Position numbers and translations under genes: made by a program. A stretch of 64,000 nucleotides of DNA from Streptomyces rishiriensis (lineage in GTDB: Bacteria; Actinomycetota; Actinomycetes; Streptomycetales; Streptomycetaceae). A model generated the notes under the pieces. The model had not been told where the DNA came from, did not search any database, and worked only from the letters and a program-made list of their open reading frames with translations. Positions 16,322 through 24,258 of the stretch are shown here, piece by piece; within the stretch, counting starts at the first letter, position 1, and every line of letters starts with the position of its first letter. Location: contig NZ_BEWA01000002.1 in assembly GCF_003112535.1 (NCBI RefSeq), positions 1 to 64,000 of the forward strand, written 5' to 3'.

Positions 16322-16394
16322 CTCCCCCGACTGGACTCGAACCAGTAACCTGCCGGTTAACAGCCGGCTGCTCTGCCAATTGAGCTACAGGGGA
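16322..16394 (-). tRNA. tRNA-Asn (GUU), second of a tandem pair
   Basis: The 73-base gene read on the minus strand has acceptor TCCCCTG, D arm AGCTCAATTGGCAGAGC, anticodon loop CTGTTAA with GTT, T arm CTGGTTCGAGTCCAG, discriminator G and no CCA. It is identical to the copy at 16400-16472 and separated from it by five bases, so the two form one transcript. Confidence 0.95.
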
Positions 16395-16399
16395 CCGAG

Positions 16400-16472
16400 C
16401 TCCCCCGACTGGACTCGAACCAGTAACCTGCCGGTTAACAGCCGGCTGCTCTGCCAATTGAGCTACAGGGGA
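16400..16472 (-). tRNA. tRNA-Asn (GUU), first of a tandem pair
   Basis: Identical 73-base tRNA-Asn with GTT anticodon, promoter-proximal copy of the pair on the minus strand. The perfect identity of the two copies indicates a recent duplication or gene conversion. Confidence 0.95.
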
Positions 16473-16631
16473 ATGCCTCGTTTGCATCGAACGTGCCTGC
16501 CTGGGTATTCGCCAGTGGGCGCTCGCTCGCTGCGACACATACATTAGCGCAAGCAGGGGGGTGCTCCGCCAATCGGTTCCCCCCGGCGCCGTCGCCGTGC
16601 CAGGGACCTACACGAGGGAAGGGTGGCAGTC

Positions 16632-16937
16632 ATGCGCTACAAGCTCACGTTCGTCGTCGGACTGGCTCTGGGTTACGTACTGGGCACGCGTGCCGGGCGC
16701 GAGCGCTACGAGCAGTTGAAGAAGTCCGCCCGGCACGTCGCGCAGAACCCCGCCGTGCGCAACACCGCCGAGACCGCCGCCCAGCAGGGCCGGCAGTACG
16801 CGGGCAAGGCGTACCACGCGGTCAGCGACAAGGTCGGCGACCGGATGCCCGAGTCGGTGTCCAGCCGGGTGCGCTCGCTGAAGGAGCGCAGCGCCCACAA
16901 CGGCAGGGACGACGACTGGGGCAGCAGCAACACCTAG
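16632..16937 (+). CDS. YtxH-like small membrane-associated protein
   Basis: 101 residues. It begins MRYKLTFVVGLALGYVLGTR, a single N-terminal membrane segment with the glycine pattern of YtxH-type proteins. An RAGRERYEQLKK helix and an amphipathic Ala/Gln-rich region follow, with a charged tail. The ATG at 16632 follows GGGAAGGG by about 8 bases; a GTG three codons upstream is possible. The precise function is unknown; YtxH-like proteins are linked to general stress in Firmicutes. After the stop, an imperfect run of ccggctcc(c/g)aag units precedes a terminator. Confidence 0.7.
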   Translation: MRYKLTFVVGLALGYVLGTRAGRERYEQLKKSARHVAQNPAVRNTAETAAQQGRQYAGKAYHAVSDKVGDRMPESVSSRVRSLKERSAHNGRDDDWGSSNT

Positions 16938-17048
16938 CAGCAACACACGGCAGCGGCACCCGGCTCCCAAGCCCGGCTCCGAAGTCCGGCTTGGAAGTCC
17001 GGCTCCGCTGTCCGGCTCCCACATCCGCGGTCCTTTTCGACGCGGAAA

Positions 17049-17082
17049 CGCCGCGCCCCCAGCGGACTCGGGGGGCGCGGCG
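17049..17082 (+). terminator. Strong GC hairpin after the YtxH-like gene
   Basis: CGCCGCGCCCCC, a ten-base loop and GGGGGGCGCGGCG form a long stem about 110 bases downstream of the YtxH-like stop and before the sugar-kinase gene. Confidence 0.65.
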
Positions 17083-17185
17083 AGCTGTGTCACCAGGCAC
17101 GACACCGGCGCGCCCGCCGGACGCCCGGCACCCCGGCGGTGCCCGACGGCCAGACCCGAGCGGAGAGTGCGGCAGAATTTTCGCC

Positions 17186-18640
17186 ATGGGGATAGTCGCC
17201 GGGTTGGACAGTTCGCCCGATTTCACTCGTATCGTCGTCTGCGACGGGGACACCGGAGCCGTGCTCCGGCAGGGATACGCGCCGCATCCGGTGGAAGCCG
17301 CCGAGGGCGGCGGGCGGCCCTCCGACGTCGATCCGCAGGCCTGGCTGCTGTCCCTGGGCGAGGCCGCGGGCGGCGGCCTGCTGGAGGGCGTGCAGGCCAT
17401 CGGCGTGTCCTCGCAGCAGAACGCCGTCGTGCCCCTGGACTCGCAGGGCAACACCGTCCGTCCGGCGATGGTCGGCGGGGACAAGCGGGCCCAGGTCGCG
17501 GCGGCGGACCTCCTCGACGCGCTCGGCGGGCGCGAGGCGTGGGCGCAGGCCGTGGGATGCGTGCCGCAGGCCGCGCAACCGGTGACCAAGCTGCGCTGGC
17601 TGGCGAAGAACGAGCCCGAGGCCGCCGCGCGGACCTCGGTGCTGCTGCAGGCCCACGACTGGCTGGTGTGGCAGCTGCTCGGGCGGCCCGTGAGACGGAC
17701 CACCGATCGCGGCGGGGCCTCCGGAACCGGGTACTGGTCGGCCGCCACCGGCGGTTATCGGCCTGATCTCGTGGAGCTGGCGCTGGGTCACCAGGCGATG
17801 CTGCCCGAGGTGATCGGGCCGTCCGACGCGGCCGGCACGACGCCCGAGGGGCTGCTGATCTCCGCCGGGACGGGCGAGACGATGGCCGCGGCCCTGGGGC
17901 TGGGCATCGGGCGGGGCGACGCGGTCGTGTCCCTGGGCGCCTCGGGTTCCGTGATGGCCGTGCACCCCGAGGCGCTGGTCGACCAGAGCGGGATGATCAC
18001 CTCCCTGGCCGACGCGACGGGGATGCATCTGCCCGTCGTCACCACCCTGAACGCGGTGCGGACCCTGCGCGGGGCCGCCGAGCTGGTGGGGGCGCCCGAT
18101 CTGGAGGCGCTGTCGGATCTGGCGATGAAGTCGACGCCGGGGTCGCACGGCCTCGTCATGCTGCCGTATCTGGAGGGCGAGCGGACCCCGAACCTGCCGC
18201 ACACCGCCGGGACCCTGGCCGGGCTGCGACGCGAGTCCATGAAGCCCGAGCATTTCGCGCGGGCCGCGTTCGAGGGCATGCTGTGCGGGCTCGCGGACGC
18301 GCTGGACGTGCTGCGCGGCCGGGGCGTGGACGTCCGGCGGATCTTCCTGCTCGGGGCCGCGGCGGAGCTGCCGGCGGTGCAGGCGGCGGCGCCCGCGCTG
18401 TTCGGGGCGCAGGTGGTCGTGCCGCAGCCCGCGGACTACGCGGCGATCGGGGCGGCGCGGCAGGCCGCGTGGGCGCTCGGCGTCTCGCAGGGCACGCTGG
18501 ATCCGCGGACCCCGCCGGCCTGGCAGGGGGCGGCGGCACAGGTTCTGGACCCGGGTGAGGAGCTGGCCGTGGGGCAGGCGGTGCGGCAGCAGTTCGTCTC
18601 GGTGCGGGAGCAGACGCATCCGGGCGCGTTCCGCGCATAG
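17186..18640 (+). CDS. FGGY-family carbohydrate kinase, xylulokinase-like
   Basis: 484 residues, the usual size of FGGY kinases. The N-terminal ATPase fold opens MGIVAGLDSSPDFTRIVVCD (phosphate-1 motif) and continues to the substrate region GVSSQQNAVVPLD. The C-terminal half has VSLGASGSVMAV (phosphate-2), LPYLEGERTPNLP and an IFLLGAAAELPAVQ adenosine motif, in the order found in xylulose/gluconate kinases. The protein would phosphorylate a pentulose or similar sugar with ATP in the cytoplasm; the actual substrate cannot be told. The ATG at 17186 lacks a clear ribosome site, so the start is moderately certain. The gene stands alone, between a terminator and a repeat field. Confidence 0.8.
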   Translation: MGIVAGLDSSPDFTRIVVCDGDTGAVLRQGYAPHPVEAAEGGGRPSDVDPQAWLLSLGEAAGGGLLEGVQAIGVSSQQNAVVPLDSQGNTVRPAMVGGDKRAQVAAADLLDALGGREAWAQAVGCVPQAAQPVTKLRWLAKNEPEAAARTSVLLQAHDWLVWQLLGRPVRRTTDRGGASGTGYWSAATGGYRPDLVELALGHQAMLPEVIGPSDAAGTTPEGLLISAGTGETMAAALGLGIGRGDAVVSLGASGSVMAVHPEALVDQSGMITSLADATGMHLPVVTTLNAVRTLRGAAELVGAPDLEALSDLAMKSTPGSHGLVMLPYLEGERTPNLPHTAGTLAGLRRESMKPEHFARAAFEGMLCGLADALDVLRGRGVDVRRIFLLGAAAELPAVQAAAPALFGAQVVVPQPADYAAIGAARQAAWALGVSQGTLDPRTPPAWQGAAAQVLDPGEELAVGQAVRQQFVSVREQTHPGAFRA

Positions 18641-18643
18641 GGA

Positions 18644-18918
18644 GCTCGTCGGCCGCGCTCGTCGGCCGCGCTCGTCGGCCGCGTCCATCGGCTGGCCGCG
18701 TCCATCGGCTGGCCGCGTCCATCGGCTGAGCTGCGTCCATCGGCTGAGCTGCGTCCATCGGCTGGGCTGTATCCGACGGCTGGGCTGTGTCCATCGGCTG
18801 CGCAGGTGCGTCGGGAGCGGAGGGCCGGGGTGCGGCCGGTGCGCGGCCGGTGCGCGGCCGGTGCGCGGCCGGTGCGCGGCCGGTGCGCGGCCGGTGCGCG
18901 GCCGGTGCGCGGCCGGTG
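18644..18918. repeat. Compound tandem-repeat field
   Basis: The 390-base gap between the sugar kinase and the ABC exporter holds no gene but several arrays. gctcgtcggccgc occurs three times, then gtccatcggctg-type 12-15-base units about six times (18680-18800), then gcgcggccggt (11 bases) about eight times (18832-18918). The 11-base array is nearly perfect, which suggests recent slippage. Confidence 0.85.
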
Positions 18919-19030
18919 CGCGGCTGTGCGCGGTCGAAGGCTGTGAAGACGGCTGTAAACGCACTGCCGCCGGCTAATCGGTTGGGGTAACGCGGGGGGA
19001 GTGTCCGACGATAGGGGCCAGGGGCAACCG

Positions 19031-20797
19031 ATGCCTCTCCCCGCCGACCCCGAGAGACGTAGCGTGCTCATACGACTGCTGAGGACCTACCTCAGGCCCT
19101 ACCGAAAACCCATCAGCCTGCTGGTGCTGCTGCAACTGCTGCAGACCTGCGCCACCCTCTACCTGCCCACGCTGAACGCGCACATCATCGACAACGGCGT
19201 CGTCAAGGGGGACACCGGGTACATCCTGTCCTTCGGCGGCGTGATGATCGCCGTCTCGCTGGCGCAGGTCGTGTGCAACATCGGCGCCGTGTACTTCGGC
19301 GCGAGGACCGCCTCCGCGCTCGGCCGCGACATACGGGGGGCCGTCTTCGACAGGGTGCAGTCCTTCTCCGCCCGCGAGGTCGGCCAGTTCGGCGCGCCCT
19401 CGCTGATCACCCGGACCACCAACGACGTCCAGCAGATCCAGATGCTGGCCCTGATGACGTTCACGCTGATGGTGTCGGCGCCCATCATGTGCGTGGGCGG
19501 CATCGTGCTGGCGCTCGGCCTCGACGTGCCGCTCTCCGGCGTGCTGGTCGCCGTCGTGCCCACCCTGGGCGTCTTCGTGACGCTGATCGTGCGGCGGATG
19601 CGTCCGCTGTTCCGGTCCATGCAGGTGCGGCTGGACACGGTGAACCGGGTGCTGCGCGAGCAGATCACCGGCAACCGGGTGATCCGCGCCTTCGTCCGGG
19701 ACGAGTACGAGGAGCAGCGGTTCCGCAAGGCCAACGCCGACCTCACCGACATGTCGCTGAAGACCGGCAACATGCTGGCACTGATGTTCCCGGTGGTCAT
19801 GACGACGGTGAACCTGTCGTCGATCGCCGTGGTCTGGTTCGGGGCCCACCGGATCGACAGCGGCGGGATGCAGATCGGTGATCTGACCGCGTTCCTCGCC
19901 TATCTGATGCAGATCGTCATGTCCGTGATGATGGCCACCTTCATGTTCATGATGGTGCCGCGCGCGGAGGTGTGCGCGGAGCGCGTCCAGGAGGTGCTGG
20001 ACACCTCGTCGTCGGTGGTGCCGCCCTCGGCGCCGGTCACCGAGCTGCGCCGGCACGGGCATCTGGAGATCCGGGCGGCCGGGTTCCGCTATCCCGGGGC
20101 CGAGGAACCCGTCCTCAAGGACATCGAACTCGTGGCCCGCCCCGGTGAGACGACGGCCGTGATCGGCTCGACGGGCAGCGGCAAGTCCACCCTGCTCGGG
20201 CTGGTCCCCCGGCTCTTCGACGCGACCGAGGGCGAGGTCCTCGTCGACGGTGTCCCGGTGGCCGAGGTCGAACCCGCGCTGCTGGCGAGGACCGTCGGAC
20301 TCGTACCCCAGAAGCCGTACCTGTTCGCGGGCACGGTCGCGACCAACCTGCGCTACGGCAATCCCGGAGCCACCGACGAGGAGCTGTGGCAGGCGCTGGA
20401 GGTGGCGCAGGCCAGGGACTTCGTCAGCAAGCTGGAGAACGGGCTGGACTCCCCCATCGCCCAGGGCGGGACGAACGTCTCCGGCGGCCAGCGGCAGCGG
20501 CTCGCCATCGCGAGGACGCTCGTGCAGCGGCCGGAGATCTACCTCTTCGACGACTCCTTCTCCGCTCTCGACTACGCCACCGACGCGGCGCTGCGCGAGG
20601 CGCTCGGCCGGGAGACCGCCGAGGCGACCGTCGTGATCGTCGCCCAGCGGGTGGCGACCATCCGCGACGCCGACCGGATCATCGTCCTCGACCAGGGCCG
20701 GGTCGTCGGAGTGGGCTCGCACCACGAGCTGATGGCGGACAACGAGACCTATCGGGAGATCGTGCTCTCCCAGCTCACGGAAGCGGAGGCAGCCTGA
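19031..20797 (+). CDS. Heterodimeric ABC exporter half, degenerate catalytic site
   Basis: 588 residues from the ATG at 19031, which has AGGGG six bases upstream; a GTG at 19001 would have its G-run almost touching it. Six membrane segments (about residues 25-310) precede an ATPase domain with Walker A GSTGSGKST (about 379), signature SGGQ (484-487) and Walker B LFDD (505-508). The catalytic glutamate is Asp508 and the H-loop histidine is Gln539, so this subunit's own site is degenerate. The next gene overlaps by one base and encodes the partner. The pair is predicted to export a drug, lipid or peptide across the membrane; the substrate is unknown. Confidence 0.85.
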   Translation: MPLPADPERRSVLIRLLRTYLRPYRKPISLLVLLQLLQTCATLYLPTLNAHIIDNGVVKGDTGYILSFGGVMIAVSLAQVVCNIGAVYFGARTASALGRDIRGAVFDRVQSFSAREVGQFGAPSLITRTTNDVQQIQMLALMTFTLMVSAPIMCVGGIVLALGLDVPLSGVLVAVVPTLGVFVTLIVRRMRPLFRSMQVRLDTVNRVLREQITGNRVIRAFVRDEYEEQRFRKANADLTDMSLKTGNMLALMFPVVMTTVNLSSIAVVWFGAHRIDSGGMQIGDLTAFLAYLMQIVMSVMMATFMFMMVPRAEVCAERVQEVLDTSSSVVPPSAPVTELRRHGHLEIRAAGFRYPGAEEPVLKDIELVARPGETTAVIGSTGSGKSTLLGLVPRLFDATEGEVLVDGVPVAEVEPALLARTVGLVPQKPYLFAGTVATNLRYGNPGATDEELWQALEVAQARDFVSKLENGLDSPIAQGGTNVSGGQRQRLAIARTLVQRPEIYLFDDSFSALDYATDAALREALGRETAEATVVIVAQRVATIRDADRIIVLDQGRVVGVGSHHELMADNETYREIVLSQLTEAEAA

Positions 20798-22725
20798 TGG
20801 CCGGGCCCATGGGGCGCATGATGGTCGGCGGCGGTCCCGAGAGCCGCACGCTGGACTTCAAGGTGTCCGGCAGGCGGCTGCTCGCCCGGTTCAAGCCGGA
20901 ACGGCTCACCCTCTTCGCGATGCTGTTCTGCGTCGTCCTGAGCGTCGGCCTCAGCGTGGTCGGGCCGAAGATCCTCGGCAAGGCCACGGACCTGGTCTTC
21001 GCGGGCATCGTCGGACGGCAGATGCCGGCCGGCGCGACCAAGGAGCAGGTCCTCGACTCGATGCGCGGGCGCGGCGACAGCGGTGTCGCGGACATGCTCA
21101 AGGGCACCGACTTCACCCCCGGCAAGGGCATCGACTTCGACGCGGTCGGCCAGGTCCTGCTGTTCGCGCTCGGGGTGTACCTGGTCGCCGGTGTGCTGAT
21201 GGCGGTGGCGACGCGCCTGGTCAACAGGACCGTCAACCGGACGATGTTCCGGATGCGCGAGGACGTGCAGACGAAGCTGTCGCGGCTGCCGCTGTCGTAC
21301 TTCGACAAGCGCCAGCGCGGCGAGGTCCTCTCCCGCGCGACGAACGACATCGACAACCTCGGGCAGACGCTCCAGCAGTCGATGGGCCAGCTGGTCAACT
21401 CGCTGCTGACCGTCGTCGGCGTGCTGGCGATGATGTTCTGGGTGTCGTGGATCCTGGCGCTCGTCGCGCTGGTGACGGTGCCGCTGTCGGCGATGGTCGC
21501 CACGCGCGTGGGCAAGCGGTCGCAGCCGCACTTCGTGCAGCAGTGGCGCACCACCGGCAAGCTCAACGCCCACATCGAGGAGATGTACACCGGCCACACG
21601 CTGGTGAAGGTGTTCGGTCGCCAGGACGAGTCGGCGCAGCAGTTCGCCGAGCAGAACGACGCGCTGTACGAGGCCGGGTTCAAGGCGCAGTTCAACAGCG
21701 GGGTCATGCAGCCGCTGATGATGTTCGTGTCGAACATCAACTACGTGCTGGTGGCGGTGGTCGGCGGGCTGCGCGTCGCGTCGGGTTCCCTGTCCATCGG
21801 CGACGTGCAGGCGTTCATCCAGTACTCGCGCCAGTTCTCGATGCCGCTGACGCAGCTCGCGTCGATGGCGAACCTGGTGCAGTCGGGCGTCGCCTCGGCC
21901 GAGCGGGTCTTCGAGCTCCTGGACGCCGACGAGCAGGGGGCGGACCCGGTGGTGGCGGAGCGGCCCGCGGAACTGCGCGGGCGGGTGGCGCTGGAGGGCG
22001 TGTCCTTCCGGTACGACCCGCAGACGCCGCTGATCGAGGACCTGTCCCTGACGGTGGAGCCCGGCAACACGGTCGCCATCGTCGGCCCGACGGGCGCCGG
22101 CAAGACGACGCTGGTGAACCTCCTCATGCGGTTCTACGACGTCTCCGGCGGCCGCATCACCCTCGACGGCGTGGACATCGCGCGGATGTCGCGCGACGAG
22201 CTGCGCGCCGCGATCGGCATGGTCCTGCAGGACACCTGGCTGTTCGGCGGCACCATCGCGGAGAACATCGCGTACGGCGCGTCCCGGGACGTGACCCGGG
22301 GCGAGATCGAGGAGGCGGCGCGGGCCGCGCACGCCGACCGGTTCGTGCGCACCCTGCCCGACGGCTACGACACGGTGATCGACGACGAGGGCAGCGGGGT
22401 CAGCGCCGGTGAGAAGCAGCTGATCACCATCGCGCGGGCGTTCCTGTCCGATCCGACGATCCTGGTGCTCGACGAGGCCACCAGTTCCGTCGACACCCGC
22501 ACCGAGGTGCTGATCCAGAAGGCCATGGCCAAGCTGGCGCACGGGCGGACGTCGTTCGTCATCGCGCACCGGCTGTCGACCATCCGGGACGCCGACACGA
22601 TCCTGGTGATGGAGAACGGCTCGATCGTCGAACAGGGCGCGCACACCGAACTGCTCGCGGCCGACGGCGCCTACGCGAGGCTGTACAAGGCGCAGTTCGC
22701 CCAGGCGGTGGCCGAGGTGGACTAG
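20797..22725 (+). CDS. Heterodimeric ABC exporter half, catalytic partner
   Basis: 642 residues. The ATG overlaps the stop of the previous gene (TGATG), with GGAGG eight bases upstream, indicating translational coupling. A transmembrane domain carries an extra loop of about 60 residues between the first two helices (near residues 70-120). The ATPase domain has Walker A GPTGAGKTT, Walker B VLDE (D559, E560) and H-loop His591. Its signature motif is SAGEKQ (536-541) rather than SGGQ. The canonical Walker/H-loop here with the partner's SGGQ makes one good site, while the partner's degenerate Walker/H-loop faces this altered signature. That is the asymmetry known from TM287/288- and BmrC/D-type exporters. 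Confidence 0.88.
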   Translation: MAGPMGRMMVGGGPESRTLDFKVSGRRLLARFKPERLTLFAMLFCVVLSVGLSVVGPKILGKATDLVFAGIVGRQMPAGATKEQVLDSMRGRGDSGVADMLKGTDFTPGKGIDFDAVGQVLLFALGVYLVAGVLMAVATRLVNRTVNRTMFRMREDVQTKLSRLPLSYFDKRQRGEVLSRATNDIDNLGQTLQQSMGQLVNSLLTVVGVLAMMFWVSWILALVALVTVPLSAMVATRVGKRSQPHFVQQWRTTGKLNAHIEEMYTGHTLVKVFGRQDESAQQFAEQNDALYEAGFKAQFNSGVMQPLMMFVSNINYVLVAVVGGLRVASGSLSIGDVQAFIQYSRQFSMPLTQLASMANLVQSGVASAERVFELLDADEQGADPVVAERPAELRGRVALEGVSFRYDPQTPLIEDLSLTVEPGNTVAIVGPTGAGKTTLVNLLMRFYDVSGGRITLDGVDIARMSRDELRAAIGMVLQDTWLFGGTIAENIAYGASRDVTRGEIEEAARAAHADRFVRTLPDGYDTVIDDEGSGVSAGEKQLITIARAFLSDPTILVLDEATSSVDTRTEVLIQKAMAKLAHGRTSFVIAHRLSTIRDADTILVMENGSIVEQGAHTELLAADGAYARLYKAQFAQAVAEVD

Positions 22726-22780
22726 TGGACTAGAGCCCTTGCGCCGCAGGAGGCCGCTCGGGGGGCCGCTCCCCTGGGGA

Positions 22781-22810
22781 CGTTCCCCAGGGGGCCGTTC
22801 CCCAGGGGGC
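22781..22810. repeat. Two tandem 15-base units
   Basis: cgttccccagggggc occurs twice in tandem in the gap between the convergent ABC exporter and hrdA genes. Each unit is itself partly palindromic (ccccaggggg), so the area may also form terminator hairpins for both sides. Confidence 0.6.
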
Positions 22811-22856
22811 CGCTCGCGTCGGGGGGCGGCGAGCGGCTCCGCGGGGCCGCCCCGGC

Positions 22857-24077
22857 TCAGTCCAGGTAGCCGCGGAGCTGGTCCGCGAACGCGTGGTCCC
22901 TCAGCTTGTTCAGCGTCTTCGACTCGATCTGCCGGATCCGCTCGCGCGTCACGCCGAAGATGCGGCCGATCTCCTCCAGGGTGCGCGGCCGGCCGTCCGC
23001 CAGCCCGTAGCGGAGCTGGACGACCTTCCGCTCGCGTTCGCCGAGCGTGGAGAGCACGGCGTCCAGGTGCTCGCGCAGCAGCAGGAAGGCAGCCGACTCG
23101 ACGGGGCTGGCCGCGTCGCCGTCCTCGATGAGGTCGCCGAGGGCCACGTCGTCCTCCTCGCCCACCGGGGCGTGCAGGGAGACCGGCTCCTGGGCCAGGC
23201 GCAGCACCTCGCCGACCCGCCCGGGCGGGAGGTCCAGCTGGCCGGCGACCTCTTCGGCGGTGGGCTCGTAGCCGCGTTCCTGGAGCATGCGGCGCTGGAC
23301 GCGGACGACCCGGTTGATCAGTTCGACGACATGGACCGGGACGCGGATGGTGCGGGCCTGGTCGGCCAGCGCGCGGGACATCGCCTGGCGGATCCACCAG
23401 GTGGCGTAGGTGGAGAACTTGTAGCCGCGGGCGTAGTCGAACTTCTCGACGGCGCGGATGAGGCCGAGGTTGCCCTCCTGGACGAGGTCGAGCATGGTGA
23501 GCCCGCGGCCGACGTAACGCTTGGCGACGGACACCACGAGCCGGAGGTTCGCCTCGATGAGGCGGCGTTTGGCCATCCTGCCCATGACGACCAACCGGTC
23601 CAGGTCCAGGGCCAGTTCGCTGTCCAGGTCGGACGCTCCGCTCAGCCTCTCCTCGGCGAACAGGCCCGCCTCCACGCGACGGGCGAGCTCGACCTCCTCG
23701 GCCGCGGTGAGCAGCGGGATCCGGCCGATCTCGCGCAGATACTGGCGGAACAGGTCCGAGGAGGGGCTGCCGCTCTCGGTGGCCCGGGCACGCGGCGGGG
23801 TCTCGACGGGCTCGGGTTCCGGGCCCTCTTCGAGAGCCTCGGCGGGCGGGTCGGCGGGCTCGGCGTCGCCTTCGGGCCCGGCATCGGCATCCGCCTCAGA
23901 CCCGCCCTCGGCCTCGGACCCGCCCTCGGCCTCGGTCTCGGACTCGGCCTCGGGGTGGTGCGCGGCGCGGTTCTGCGGCGGGACCGCGGCCAGGACGTCG
24001 GTGTCGGCGTCCGGTTCCGTGGTGTCGGTCGGGCTTTCGGCAGTGCGGTCGGTCTGGGTCAGGGTCTGGGTCTGCAC
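22857..24077 (-). CDS. hrdA: RNA polymerase sigma factor HrdA (group 2, sigma-70)
   Basis: 406 residues. An acidic low-complexity N-terminus (about 1-105, rich in TE/EAEGGSE repeats) precedes region 1.2 ([20 protein letters not shown]). Region 2 has [34 protein letters not shown] and [18 protein letters not shown]. Region 3 follows, then region 4 ([38 protein letters not shown]). It binds core RNA polymerase and recognises vegetative-type promoters. The GTG at 24077 has CTGGAGG nine bases upstream. Synteny next to dnaG matches hrdA of S. coelicolor rather than hrdB, which is elsewhere, so the symbol rests on context plus family. Confidence 0.9.
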   Translation of the reverse strand: MQTQTLTQTDRTAESPTDTTEPDADTDVLAAVPPQNRAAHHPEAESETEAEGGSEAEGGSEADADAGPEGDAEPADPPAEALEEGPEPEPVETPPRARATESGSPSSDLFRQYLREIGRIPLLTAAEEVELARRVEAGLFAEERLSGASDLDSELALDLDRLVVMGRMAKRRLIEANLRLVVSVAKRYVGRGLTMLDLVQEGNLGLIRAVEKFDYARGYKFSTYATWWIRQAMSRALADQARTIRVPVHVVELINRVVRVQRRMLQERGYEPTAEEVAGQLDLPPGRVGEVLRLAQEPVSLHAPVGEEDDVALGDLIEDGDAASPVESAAFLLLREHLDAVLSTLGERERKVVQLRYGLADGRPRTLEEIGRIFGVTRERIRQIESKTLNKLRDHAFADQLRGYLD

Positions 24078-24258
24078 GGGGGCGACCTCCAGGATGATCG
24101 CTGCTGAGGTGAGCGGCGGCGCTATGCCGGGGGGGCCGCTCCGAGGACTCAGGCACCGGGACCAGTGTGGGGTACGACACAACCTCGCCACGAGGGGCGT
24201 GCGGTGACTTTTTGCGTCCGGACCGTGACCACGCGGTTACCGTGCCGCGAGCGACCGC

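Noticed and set aside
18641..18980. Possible CRISPR array or small gene in the repeat field
   Set aside because: Units are directly adjacent with no unique spacers, and the translations are simple Arg/Gly/Ala repeats without a ribosome site.
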